Of a DNA stretch of 64,000 nt, positions 25,240 to 33,276 are shown piece after piece. The DNA is from Actinomycetota bacterium (GTDB lineage: Bacteria > Actinomycetota > Geothermincolia > Geothermincolales > RBG-13-55-18). A program made the translations under genes and the position numbers. Location: positions 62,001-126,000 of the forward strand of contig JACIXD010000011.1 of NCBI GenBank assembly GCA_014360645.1, given 5' to 3'. Position 1 is the stretch's first letter. Each line of letters begins with the position of its first letter. The notes below the pieces were generated by a model that saw nothing but the letters and a program-made list of their open reading frames with translations, searched no databases and was not told the DNA's origin.

Positions 25240-27246
25240 ATGAAACAGGGCTCCGTCCTTTATCCCTTTTCCGCCATCGTGGGGCAGGAGAAGATGAAAC
25301 GCGCCCTGCTCATCAACGCCATAGAGCCCCGCGTCGGCGGCCTGCTGATAAAGGGGGAGCGGGGCACGGGCAAATCCACCGCCGCACGCGCCCTGGCGGA
25401 GCTCCTGCCCGATATCGAGGTGGTGGCCGACTGCCCCTTCTCCTGCGACCCCCACGACGAGGACGGGATGTGCTCGGAGTGTCAAGAGCGCTGGCGACGG
25501 GGCGAACCCCTGGCGGTGGCCACCCGGCCCACGCGCTTCGTCACCCTCCCCCTCAACGCCAGCGAGGACCGCGTGGTGGGCACCCTGGACCTGGAGCGCG
25601 CCGTGCGCGAAGGGGTGAAGGATTTCGAGCCCGGCGTGCTGGCGGATGCCAACCGCTCCATCCTCTACGTGGACGAGGTGAACCTCCTGGACGACCACAT
25701 CGTGGACGTGCTGCTGGACGCCGCGGCCATGGGGGTGAACGTCGTGGAACGGGAAGGGGTGTCCTTCTCGCACCCCTCGCGATTCATCATCATCGGGACC
25801 ATGAACCCCGAGGAAGGAGAACTGCGTCCGCAGCTCGAGGACCGTTTCGGGCTGTGCGTGGAGGTGAGCGGAGAGAGCGACCCGCGGGACCGCGTCGAGG
25901 TCATGCGGCGGCGGCGGCTCTTCCTGGAAGACCCCCGCCTCCTGCGCGCCGCCTTCCAGGCTGACCAGGAGGAGCTGCGCCGCCGCGTGGCCGGGGCCCG
26001 CGAGACCCTGCGCCACGTGGAGATGCCGGAGGAGATGATGGAGCTGGTGGCGCGCATAGCGGTGGAGATGGGGGTCTGCGGTCACCGCGCCGACATCGCC
26101 ATATGCCAGGCGGCGAGGGCCCTGGCGGCCCTGGAGGGATGCGTGGAGGTGGGTTCCGGCCACGTACGGGAGGCCGCGGAGATGGCGCTGCTGCACCGCC
26201 TGAGGAAGACTCCTTTCGACGAGGCCATCAAGGACATGGAGCGCTTGGACCGCATCATCGCGCGCAAGGGCAGGCCCGCGGCCCTCTCCCTGCAGGACAA
26301 CCTCCCCTCCCCGACGGCGCCGGAGATCCCAGAGGGCACGAGGGGCGGGGACGGGGAGTGCGCGCCCCCGTCCGCCGGCGCGGATAGGTGCGCGGAAGCC
26401 TCTGTCGCCGCGGTGGAGGTGCCCGCCCTGCAGGGGATATCGGCCCGGGCCGCGCGTCCCGCGACCGGAAAGCGCTCAAGCGCGGTCACCGACTCCGGCA
26501 ACGGAAGGCGCATCGGACACCGCATGCCCCGAGCGGACGAGGACGGGAGCGCCTCCGGCCTGGCCCTGGACGCCACCCTGCGGGCCGCGGCGGGAAGGTC
26601 GGCGGCCAACGAGCAGCCCTTCGCCGTGCGCCGCGAGGACTTCCGCTATGCGGTGAGGAAGCGCAAGGTCGGCAACCTGGTGCTCTTCGTGGTGGACGCC
26701 AGCGCCAGCATGGGCTGCAACGAGCGCATCGAGGCCACCAAAGAGGCGGTGAGCCTGATGCTCACCGACGCCTACCGCAACCGGGATCGCGTGGGGCTCA
26801 TCTCCTTCCGGGACCAGGGAGCGCAGCTCGTGCTCAGTCCCACCTCCAGCGTGCAGCTCGCCAACCTGCGGGTGAGGGAGCTCGCCACCGGCGGCGCGAC
26901 CCCCCTCAACCACGGCCTGGCCATGGCGCTGCAGGTGGCCAAAAGGGAGTCGAGGCGCGAGCCGGACATCATGCCCCTGCTGGTGTTCATCACCGACGGC
27001 CAGGGCAACGTGGGATACCTATCCGACAACCCGGTCCGTGAGAGCCTCGAGCTCGCCGCGAGGATCCGCGAGGAGGGCTTTCCGTGCGTGGTGTTCGACA
27101 CCTCCGTCCTGCCCTCCCAGTCGCGTGACGGCAGACCCTTGATGTCTCACGCCCGCCGCATCGCCGAGGCCATGGGGGCCGAATATCACCGCCTCGCACA
27201 CCCCCAACCCCGGGAGATGGTGGACCGCCTGAAGAGATTCCTCTGA
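25240..27246 (+). CDS. ChlI/ChlD-type AAA+ - VWA chelatase subunit
   Basis: A 668-aa protein joining a ChlI-type AAA+ ATPase to a ChlD-type von Willebrand A domain. YPFSAIVGQEKMKRALL opens the family, Walker A is IKGERGTGKSTAARA (about 37-51), ILYVDEVNLLDDH is Walker B, and a four-cysteine cluster (CPFSCDP...MCSEC) lies near 66-85. A low-complexity linker spans about 355-465. The C-terminal VWA has the metal site FVVDASASMG and FITDGQGN. Such fusions drive Mg or Co insertion into tetrapyrroles; a putative cobaltochelatase role is likely, but no CobN/ChlH gene is in the window. Confidence 0.87.
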   Translation: MKQGSVLYPFSAIVGQEKMKRALLINAIEPRVGGLLIKGERGTGKSTAARALAELLPDIEVVADCPFSCDPHDEDGMCSECQERWRRGEPLAVATRPTRFVTLPLNASEDRVVGTLDLERAVREGVKDFEPGVLADANRSILYVDEVNLLDDHIVDVLLDAAAMGVNVVEREGVSFSHPSRFIIIGTMNPEEGELRPQLEDRFGLCVEVSGESDPRDRVEVMRRRRLFLEDPRLLRAAFQADQEELRRRVAGARETLRHVEMPEEMMELVARIAVEMGVCGHRADIAICQAARALAALEGCVEVGSGHVREAAEMALLHRLRKTPFDEAIKDMERLDRIIARKGRPAALSLQDNLPSPTAPEIPEGTRGGDGECAPPSAGADRCAEASVAAVEVPALQGISARAARPATGKRSSAVTDSGNGRRIGHRMPRADEDGSASGLALDATLRAAAGRSAANEQPFAVRREDFRYAVRKRKVGNLVLFVVDASASMGCNERIEATKEAVSLMLTDAYRNRDRVGLISFRDQGAQLVLSPTSSVQLANLRVRELATGGATPLNHGLAMALQVAKRESRREPDIMPLLVFITDGQGNVGYLSDNPVRESLELAARIREEGFPCVVFDTSVLPSQSRDGRPLMSHARRIAEAMGAEYHRLAHPQPREMVDRLKRFL

Positions 27247-27256
27247 ACCCGCGCCC

Positions 27257-27458
27257 GTGCCGCGCCGCGGAGATCCGGCGCTCCTTCTGCCCGGAACGCT
27301 GTTCGCGGTCGGTGGCGTCCGCGTGCCCGGCCTGCGTATCGCGGCGGCAACTCCTCTGTGCCGCGCCGCGGAGATCCGGCGCTCCTTCTGCCCGGAACGC
27401 TGTTCGCGGTCGGTGGCGTCCGCGTGCCCGGCCTGCGTATCGCGGCGGCAACTCCTCT
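27257..27458. repeat. perfect 101-bp tandem duplication
   Basis: The units 27257-27357 and 27358-27458 appear identical by eye over 101 bp and abut without a spacer. They lie between the chelatase stop and the sensor-kinase gene. Each unit contains short palindromes such as GCGCCGCGG and CGCGGTCGG. No ribosome site or codon structure suggests a gene. Confidence 0.85.
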
Positions 27459-27511
27459 TTATATCCGCGATTTCCTGCCGATAAAGATGGAGTGAGGACC
27501 TGAGGAAGAGC

Positions 27512-29380
27512 ATGGGAGTCGAGAAAGGGCAGATGAGCGGATCCGGGGCGAGTCCGGGACGAAAGCCGTCGGGTTATCTCCTGCCCGCCTTGGTGGCCAT
27601 CAACGCCATCCTGGCGGGTGGGCTGGTGGCGGTCTGCTCCACCGCTTCCCCTCCCCTGCGTTACATAGCCGCGGGCGTGCTCTGCGCCTGCATCGTAGCC
27701 CTGTCCTCCTACCTGAGTTACGAGTGGCACCATTACCGCGAGCAGAACAAGGGATATATAGACGAGATCACCGACCTCAACCTGCGCTTCGGAATCCTGG
27801 CGGACGCGGTGAGCGCGGTCAGCTCCACCCTTGACCTGGAGGAGCTGGTCGCCAACATCCTGGGGGTCATGCTCACCCTCACCGGCTCCTCCATCGGGGT
27901 GGTACTGGTCCCCGACGAGAGCGGCGCTTACCTGCAGGTGCTCTCCCACCGCGGCTTCCAGGAAAAAGCGGTACGCGGCCTCAAGATACCGGTAGGTAAG
28001 GGAGCGGTTGGCAAGGCCTTCCAGGACGGGCAGACGCTCGTCCGCAAGAACCTGCCCGAGGACCCCAGAGCTTCCGATACCTACCTGGACGGACGCAGCC
28101 CCAGGTCCCAGATGATCATGCCCCTCAAGGCCAAGGGCCAGACGGTGGGCATCGCGGTCACCGCCTCCTGCGAGGAGCACGACTACACCCCGGACGAGGT
28201 GTCGCTGCTCTCCAGCCTCTGTCACGAGCTGGCGGTGGCCATGATCAACGTCGACCTCTACCAGCAGAGCCAGAAGACGCTGCAGTGGCTGAATGACACC
28301 CAGGAGTACACGGAGCATTTCATCCAGGAGATGCTGGCGGCGGTGGTGGTTGTCAACGACGACGGGGACGTCATCTATTTCAACCGCGAGGCGGCCGGCC
28401 TCCTGGGCGTCGAGCCCAAGGAGGTCATCGGCGTGAATTACACCGACTTCTCCGAGGCGCGGGAGAAGTTCAAGCCCCTCTCCTTCCTGCAGCCCATACT
28501 CCGCCTCTGCCTGGAGGAAGACCGCGTCTTCCGCCGCCACGAGCTGGCGATAGAGGGGCCGGGGGAGAGGAGGATGACCATAAGCTTCAACGCCTTTCCC
28601 CTGCACCGCGCCAGGGGAGAGCGCATGGGTGCGGCGGTGGTCTTCATGGACATCTCCTCCCTCAAGGAGATGGAGGCGCGCCTGCGCCAGCAGGACCACC
28701 TCTCCATCCTGGGACAGATGGCGGCCAAGATCGCCCACGAGGTGAAGAACCCGCTTTTCGCCATCATCGGGCTGGCCGAGGAGCTGGAGGAGGAGGAAGA
28801 GGACCCGGGACGCAGGCAGCTCCTCGCCACCATCAAGCGCGAGGCCACCCTTAGCAACCAGTGGATCTCGGGCATGCTCACCTTCAGCAGGTCCCCCTTC
28901 CCGGTGACGGAGGAGGCGGCGGTTTCCCTGCAGGCGGCCCTTCCCGAGCTCCTGGACGATTTCGCCCGCTCCCACCAGGGCGGGAACGTAAAGATCGTGA
29001 GGGATCTCGGAGAGGACCTGCCCCCCGTGATGCTCAGCCGCGACAACATGCGGCACATCATCTTCAATCTCCTGGAGAACGCCGTGCACGCCATGCCATC
29101 CGGAGGCATGATCACCGTGAGGGCCCACGACACCGGGAACGGCTTCCTGGAGATGCGCGTGGAGGACACCGGCTCGGGCATCGGCCCCGAGGTGCTGCCC
29201 TCCATCTTCGAGCCTTTCTTCACCACCAAGGAAGGAGGCACGGGGCTGGGCCTCTCCATCGTGCAGAAGATCCTCCTGGACATGGGGGGCGACATAGAAG
29301 TACGCTCTCAAGAGGGCATCGGCACGACATTCATCCTCAAGCTGCCGACCAGAGGAGTAAGCCGTGAACAAGTCTCCTGA
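27512..29380 (+). CDS. membrane sensor histidine kinase (2TM-GAF-PAS-HisKA-HATPase)
   Basis: A 622-aa kinase. Two membrane spans lie at about 22-42 and 48-68, followed by GAF (about 90-245), PAS (about 270-380), HisKA with the phosphoacceptor His in AAKIAHEVKNPLFAI, and HATPase with NLLENAVHAMPSGG, DTGSGIGPEVL and GGTGLGLSIVQKI. Order and motifs resemble NtrB-like kinases. The next gene, a response regulator receiver, overlaps its 3' end by 17 bp, making a two-component pair. The signal is unknown; the membrane hairpin has almost no external loop, so sensing is probably cytoplasmic or within the membrane. Confidence 0.92.
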   Translation: MGVEKGQMSGSGASPGRKPSGYLLPALVAINAILAGGLVAVCSTASPPLRYIAAGVLCACIVALSSYLSYEWHHYREQNKGYIDEITDLNLRFGILADAVSAVSSTLDLEELVANILGVMLTLTGSSIGVVLVPDESGAYLQVLSHRGFQEKAVRGLKIPVGKGAVGKAFQDGQTLVRKNLPEDPRASDTYLDGRSPRSQMIMPLKAKGQTVGIAVTASCEEHDYTPDEVSLLSSLCHELAVAMINVDLYQQSQKTLQWLNDTQEYTEHFIQEMLAAVVVVNDDGDVIYFNREAAGLLGVEPKEVIGVNYTDFSEAREKFKPLSFLQPILRLCLEEDRVFRRHELAIEGPGERRMTISFNAFPLHRARGERMGAAVVFMDISSLKEMEARLRQQDHLSILGQMAAKIAHEVKNPLFAIIGLAEELEEEEEDPGRRQLLATIKREATLSNQWISGMLTFSRSPFPVTEEAAVSLQAALPELLDDFARSHQGGNVKIVRDLGEDLPPVMLSRDNMRHIIFNLLENAVHAMPSGGMITVRAHDTGNGFLEMRVEDTGSGIGPEVLPSIFEPFFTTKEGGTGLGLSIVQKILLDMGGDIEVRSQEGIGTTFILKLPTRGVSREQVS

Positions 29381-29750
29381 AGCCAAGCTGCTCATAGTCG
29401 ACGACAACGAGGGAGTGCGTCACCTGGTGGCGCGCTGGCTGGAACGCGCCGGTTTCGAGGTGCGGGAGGCGGGAGACGGGGAGGAAGCGGTGGAGATGAT
29501 ACGCCGGGATACTCCCGACATCGTCCTGGCCGATATCCGCATGCCCAAGCTGGACGGTATCGAGCTGGCCCGCATCGTGAAGTCCGAACACCCCGGGGTG
29601 AAGATCATCCTCATGACCGCCTATTCCTCCCCTCAGACCATCGCCCAGGCACGGCGGGAGGGAGTGGACGATTACCTGGAGAAGCCTTTCACCAAGGACC
29701 AGGTGGAGAGGATAGCCAGGGAGGCCCTGGCGGCCAGCCGGGAGGGTTAG
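29364..29750 (+). CDS. single-domain response regulator (REC)
   Basis: A 128-aa receiver domain starting at GTG 29364 inside the end of the kinase gene. LLIVDDNEGVRHLVARWLE holds the acidic pair, IVLADIRMPKLDGIEL the phosphoacceptor Asp, and DDYLEKPFTKDQV the conserved Lys. There is no output domain, so it works through protein contacts or phosphotransfer. The 17-bp overlap indicates coupled translation with its kinase. Confidence 0.93.
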   Translation: MNKSPEAKLLIVDDNEGVRHLVARWLERAGFEVREAGDGEEAVEMIRRDTPDIVLADIRMPKLDGIELARIVKSEHPGVKIILMTAYSSPQTIAQARREGVDDYLEKPFTKDQVERIAREALAASREG

Positions 29751-29783
29751 GCCGGCCCATCCATCCCGCTCGGGCGCCGGCGC

Positions 29784-30581
29784 TCAAAAGGGCAGGGAGA
29801 TGCTCCTCCGGGACTCGAACACCGTGACCTCCCGGTATCCCGCCCTTTCCAGCAGGCTCAACGCCTGGTCGAAGCGGTATCCCACCTCGCGGGGATGGTG
29901 GGCGTCGGAGCCCAGGGTAACCCTGATCTCCCGCTCCCGGCATAGGCGAAGGAAACCCTCCCCGGGATAGATCTCGCCCACCGGTTTGCGCAGCCCCGCC
30001 GTGTTCACCTCCAGCGCCACCCCCGCCGCCGCCACGCGGTCCAGGCACATCTCGTAGAGCCGGGTCACGTCCTCCCGGGGACGGAATCCGAACTTCTTGA
30101 TGAGGTCGGGATGGGCTAGGAGGTCGAAGAGCCCGCTCTCCGCGGCCTCGCCCAGGAGCTCGAAATAGCGCTCCCAGAGTGCGTAGAGGTCGCGCCCCTC
30201 GTACCCCGAGATGTTGCGGGGGTCGTCGAAGCACCAGCCGTCGATGAAGTGCACCGCTCCCATGACATAATCGAAGGGGTATGTGGAGAGGTACCTCCCG
30301 ACGCGGTCTGCGGTCTCGGGAAGATAGTCCACCTCTATCCCCAGCCTCACCTCCAGCTCCGGGAAGGCTTCCCGCAGCGCGAGCACCTCCCCCACGTACC
30401 CCGGCAGCTCCTCCAGGCCCATGGTCAGGGTGGCGTCCCTGGCGAGCAGGAGGGGAAAGTGGTCGGAAAAGCCTATGCCCGCGAGGCCCATCTCCCGCGC
30501 CGCGCCGGCGTAGTCCTCCAGCCGGCCCTCGGCATGGCCGCACCGGCTGGTGTGCAGGTGGCAATCCATGAGTTTAATCAT
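29784..30581 (-). CDS. PHP-family histidinol-phosphatase-like protein
   Basis: A 265-aa PHP-domain phosphatase. MDCHLHTSRCGHAEGRLEDY is the HxH N-terminal metal motif of HisJ. GIEVDYLPE, DLLAHPDLIK, LEVNTAGLRKP and TLGSDAHHPREVG supply the remaining ligands. HisJ hydrolyses histidinol phosphate in histidine synthesis, but PHP paralogues can act on other phosphates and no his gene is adjacent. The start is either ATG 30581 or ATG 30569; ribosome sites are weak for both. The much longer frame upstream is noncoding. Confidence 0.85.
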   Translation of the reverse strand: MIKLMDCHLHTSRCGHAEGRLEDYAGAAREMGLAGIGFSDHFPLLLARDATLTMGLEELPGYVGEVLALREAFPELEVRLGIEVDYLPETADRVGRYLSTYPFDYVMGAVHFIDGWCFDDPRNISGYEGRDLYALWERYFELLGEAAESGLFDLLAHPDLIKKFGFRPREDVTRLYEMCLDRVAAAGVALEVNTAGLRKPVGEIYPGEGFLRLCREREIRVTLGSDAHHPREVGYRFDQALSLLERAGYREVTVFESRRSISLPF

Positions 30582-30673
30582 CTTCCCATGGAGGATAGCA
30601 AATAACGGCCGCCGGAAGTAAGATATAGGGGCTGTCATGTGCGATATGCTGCGCGATGCGGATACGGACATAC

Positions 30674-30703
30674 TTGAGCGGCCGACCCGTTGTCGGTTAT
30701 AAA
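30674..30703 (+). promoter_or_regulatory. promoter with palindromic spacer before the 51-aa protein gene
   Basis: TTGAGC (30674-30679) and TATAAA (30698-30703) are 18 bp apart. The spacer contains CCGAC (30682-30686) and GTCGG (30692-30696), a palindrome suited to a repressor. A second possible -10, TATAAG, lies near 30726. Confidence 0.5.
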
Positions 30704-30757
30704 TTAGGTGCTCGAAGCGGACCACTATAAGAGGATTCCAGGAAAGGAGGAAGGGCG

Positions 30758-30913
30758 ATGGGTAAGGAGCGAAAGCTGAAGAAGGCCCAGAAGGCGTTGG
30801 ACAAGGCCGAGAAGAGCAAGGCCAAGCTGGAGAAGAAGCTGGGCAAGCTCGAGAAGGCGGGGGCAAAGGCCCAGAAAAAGGTGGAAAAGCTCGAGAAGAA
30901 ACTGGAAAAGTAA
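30758..30913 (+). CDS. 51-aa lysine-rich coiled-coil protein
   Basis: ATG 30758 is preceded by AAAGGAGG at ideal spacing. The 51-residue product starts MGKERKLKKAQKALDKAEKS and is almost entirely Lys, Glu, Ala and Leu in a heptad-like pattern, with about 40% lysine. It should form one basic amphipathic helix or coiled coil. I do not recognise a family; binding to nucleic acid, polyphosphate or membrane is possible but not shown. A promoter upstream and two hairpins just after the stop support a real, separately transcribed gene. Confidence 0.7.
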   Translation: MGKERKLKKAQKALDKAEKSKAKLEKKLGKLEKAGAKAQKKVEKLEKKLEK

Positions 30914-30914
30914 G

Positions 30915-30986
30915 GCGTCCGCCAGGACGCGGACTCCCCCGGCTCCCCATGCGGGCACGCCGAAAAGCCCGCGGGGAACCGGGGGA
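30915..30986 (+). terminator. two hairpins after the 51-aa gene
   Basis: GCGTCC (30915-30920) and GGACGC (30925-30930) form a small stem right after the stop. A larger one follows: TCCCCCGG/CCGGGGGA, TCCCC/GGGGA and GCGGGC/GCCCGC pair across 30935-30986 with one mismatch and a two-base bulge, about 19 bp in all. No U-tract follows, so it may be a terminator or a 3'-end stabiliser. Confidence 0.55.
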
Positions 30987-31120
30987 TGACCGGAACTCTT
31001 CATGTTCTCCGAGGCGGCATCCGTCCCGGAGCCGGACAGGTGCTGCTCATCAAGCCTGTTTGTATTCGCTCATCCCGGCCGCCGGAGCCACGGCGTAGCG
31101 GTGGCGGTTTCGCGTGAGCC

Positions 31121-31228
31121 TGGATCTACGGACCAAAACCATCGACCGCGCCGTCCCTGGTGGGGGGCACATCCCTCGTCTCCTTCCCCCATCCGCTGGA
31201 TCTACGGACCTAAAACATCGACCGCGCC
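31121..31228. repeat. pair of 32-bp direct repeats
   Basis: The copies at 31121-31152 and 31197-31228 start TGGATCTACGGACC, end ATCGACCGCGCC and differ at two positions. They are 76 bp apart start to start, between the 51-aa gene and the convergent PH-domain gene. The stretch 30987-31296 has no gene I can support. Confidence 0.75.
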
Positions 31229-31296
31229 GCAGACCTCAACCCCGGCCCGCCCTTTAAGCCGCTCGCGACGCCGCGGCCCGGGACAGGCATGGCCCT

Positions 31297-32238
31297 TCAT
31301 TCCCGGTCCTCGCGCATGCGCTCCAGCAGCTCGCGCTTGGCCTCCTGGAACTCCTCCTCCGTCAACGCGCCGCTCTGTCGCAGCTCGTCCAGCTTCTTCA
31401 GGCCGTCCACCACCTCGAGCTCATCAGCTCCGCCTCGGTGGCGAGCACCCGGCTCCGCCTCGGACGCCGGAGGCTGCGCGGCCTGCATCGCCCCGCTGAT
31501 CTGCCTGGCCATCTCCTCGCCGTACCTGCGCTCCTGCCGCTCTTCGAAAAGGCGCCTCTGCTCGAAGATGAGCTTTTTCACCCCCACGGGATCCGAGATG
31601 TTGGTGAAGGGCTGTTGGCCGAATTCTCCCGCCGACTCGATGACCAGGTCGCCGTAGTTGAACATGCGCTCCCACGCGTTCTGGCTGCCGCTCACGTCGT
31701 TGAGCTGGTCCAGGGGGATGGCCTTGGTCTTCTTGGTGAGGATGCCGGTCACCAGGATGATGCGGCGGTCGGTGAGGATGAAGTGGGAGAAAAACCAGGA
31801 GAGGACGGGGTAGATCAGCCAGCCCACGATGACCACTGCGAAGGAGACCCATACCACAATGGACCAGATGTCGGCGAAGCCCTTGCTATTACGGAACCAC
31901 ATCAACGCTCCCCAGCCCGCCGCGGCAAGCACGGCGGCGCTCGCGGGTAGGAAATAGCTCCTTTCCGTCAGTTTGCGCTGCTTGAAGGCCGGCCAGGCGC
32001 CGTAGAACAGCGCGACTGCGAGGGCGAACGCGCTCACCAACACGATGTAGCCCCAGTTGGTGGAGGGAGACGAGGGATCGGAGGGCCCGGGGCTGAACTT
32101 GGTGAGCAGGAGCACCAAGGCCGCCACCGCCCCTATGCCGATGAGGAAGTTCCTCCATATCTCCCAGAGGGAATGTCTCTTGTCGAAGATGACCGTCTCG
32201 TCTTGCTCGATGACCTTGTGGTGATATTGCGCCGCCAT
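31297..32238 (-). CDS. membrane protein with PH-like and SHOCT domains
   Basis: A 313-aa protein. Four hydrophobic segments lie at about 28-46, 63-82, 95-112 and 123-150. A bacterial PH-like domain follows, with FILTDRRIILVTGILTKKTK and the GDLVIESAGEFGQQPF strand. A C-terminal SHOCT motif ends the protein (LDELRQSGALTEEEFQEAK). SHOCT domains often mediate oligomerisation; the family's role is unknown. It lies 54 bp downstream of the PfkB kinase gene on the same strand. Confidence 0.8.
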   Translation of the reverse strand: MAAQYHHKVIEQDETVIFDKRHSLWEIWRNFLIGIGAVAALVLLLTKFSPGPSDPSSPSTNWGYIVLVSAFALAVALFYGAWPAFKQRKLTERSYFLPASAAVLAAAGWGALMWFRNSKGFADIWSIVVWVSFAVVIVGWLIYPVLSWFFSHFILTDRRIILVTGILTKKTKAIPLDQLNDVSGSQNAWERMFNYGDLVIESAGEFGQQPFTNISDPVGVKKLIFEQRRLFEERQERRYGEEMARQISGAMQAAQPPASEAEPGARHRGGADELEVVDGLKKLDELRQSGALTEEEFQEAKRELLERMREDRE

Positions 32239-32292
32239 GATCCCCTCCTCCCCGTAGACCCGTCCGCTCCCCCCCAGACCCGCTCTCGCCCA

Positions 32293-33192
32293 TCAGAAAC
32301 AGGTGATGGCGGAGAAAGCCCGGTACCTCTCCTCTATCTCCTCCATACTCAAGGCGCCGAGGCGCCAGCAGGAGAAATCCTCCACCGCGAAGGACGCCAC
32401 CACGCTGCCGTACACCACCGCCCGGCGTATCTCCTCCTCCCCGGGCGAGGCGAAACGCGAAAGCGAGCCGAGGAAGCCGCCCCCGAAGGAATCCCCCGCC
32501 CCCGTGGGGTCGAAGACCGTCTCCAGGGGATAGGCCGGCAGCGAGAAGAAGGTGTCCCCGGTGAGCATGATCACCCCGTGCTCCCCCTTCTTGATGATCA
32601 CCCTCTCAGGACCCATGGCGAGGAGTCTCTTCCCCGCCGCGATGAGGTTGGGGTCCTGCGCCAACTGCCTCGCCTCGGCGTCGTTAAGCAGGAGGCAGTC
32701 CACGCGGGAGACCGTCTCCAGCAGGGACTCCCGCCTGTTCTCGATCCAGAAGTTCATGGTGTCGCAGACCACCAGGCGGGGCGAACGTACCTGTTCCAGC
32801 ACCTTGAGCTGCAGGGCGGGGTCGATATTGGCGAGGAACACGTACTCGGAGTCCCGGTATTCCTCGGGTATCTCGGGGTCGAAATCCTCGAACACGTTGA
32901 GCTGGGTATCCAGGGTATGGGCCTCGTTGAGGTCGTAGGTATAATATCCGCTCCATCGAAAGGTCCTGCCGGGCACGGTGCGCAAACCCCGCGTGTCCAC
33001 GCCGCGCGAGCGGAGGAAATCGACGTGCTCGGAGGGGAAATCCTCTCCCACCACCGCGACAAGGCGCACCGGGCTGAAAAAGGAGGCCGCCACGCTGAAG
33101 TAGGTGGCCGATCCACCCAGGATCTCCTCCACCTCCCCGAATGGGGTGCGTATGGAATCGAGCGCCACAGACCCTACCACGAGTATACTCAT
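32293..33192 (-). CDS. PfkB-family carbohydrate/nucleoside kinase
   Basis: A 299-aa ribokinase-fold kinase. GGSATYFSVAASFF is the N-terminal substrate region, ERVIIKKGEHGVIML lies in the C-terminal lobe, and VFDPTGAGDSFGGGFLGSL carries the anion hole and catalytic Asp of the PfkB signature. The substrate could be a sugar, nucleoside or inositol. The presence of ino1 in the genome makes an inositol-type kinase worth testing but is not evidence for it. It precedes the PH-domain gene. Confidence 0.87.
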   Translation of the reverse strand: MSILVVGSVALDSIRTPFGEVEEILGGSATYFSVAASFFSPVRLVAVVGEDFPSEHVDFLRSRGVDTRGLRTVPGRTFRWSGYYTYDLNEAHTLDTQLNVFEDFDPEIPEEYRDSEYVFLANIDPALQLKVLEQVRSPRLVVCDTMNFWIENRRESLLETVSRVDCLLLNDAEARQLAQDPNLIAAGKRLLAMGPERVIIKKGEHGVIMLTGDTFFSLPAYPLETVFDPTGAGDSFGGGFLGSLSRFASPGEEEIRRAVVYGSVVASFAVEDFSCWRLGALSMEEIEERYRAFSAITCF

Positions 33193-33276
33193 CTGTCACC
33201 TCCGTTTCGCCGCTATTCTAACACGGCTTCCCGCCGCTCGGCGCCGCCCTTGCCGACCTGGTTGTATGCAAGCTCC

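Noticed and set aside
30582-30950. Long upstream extension of the HisJ-like frame
   Set aside because: It covers the promoter and the opposite-strand 51-aa gene; the PHP motif begins right after the later ATG.
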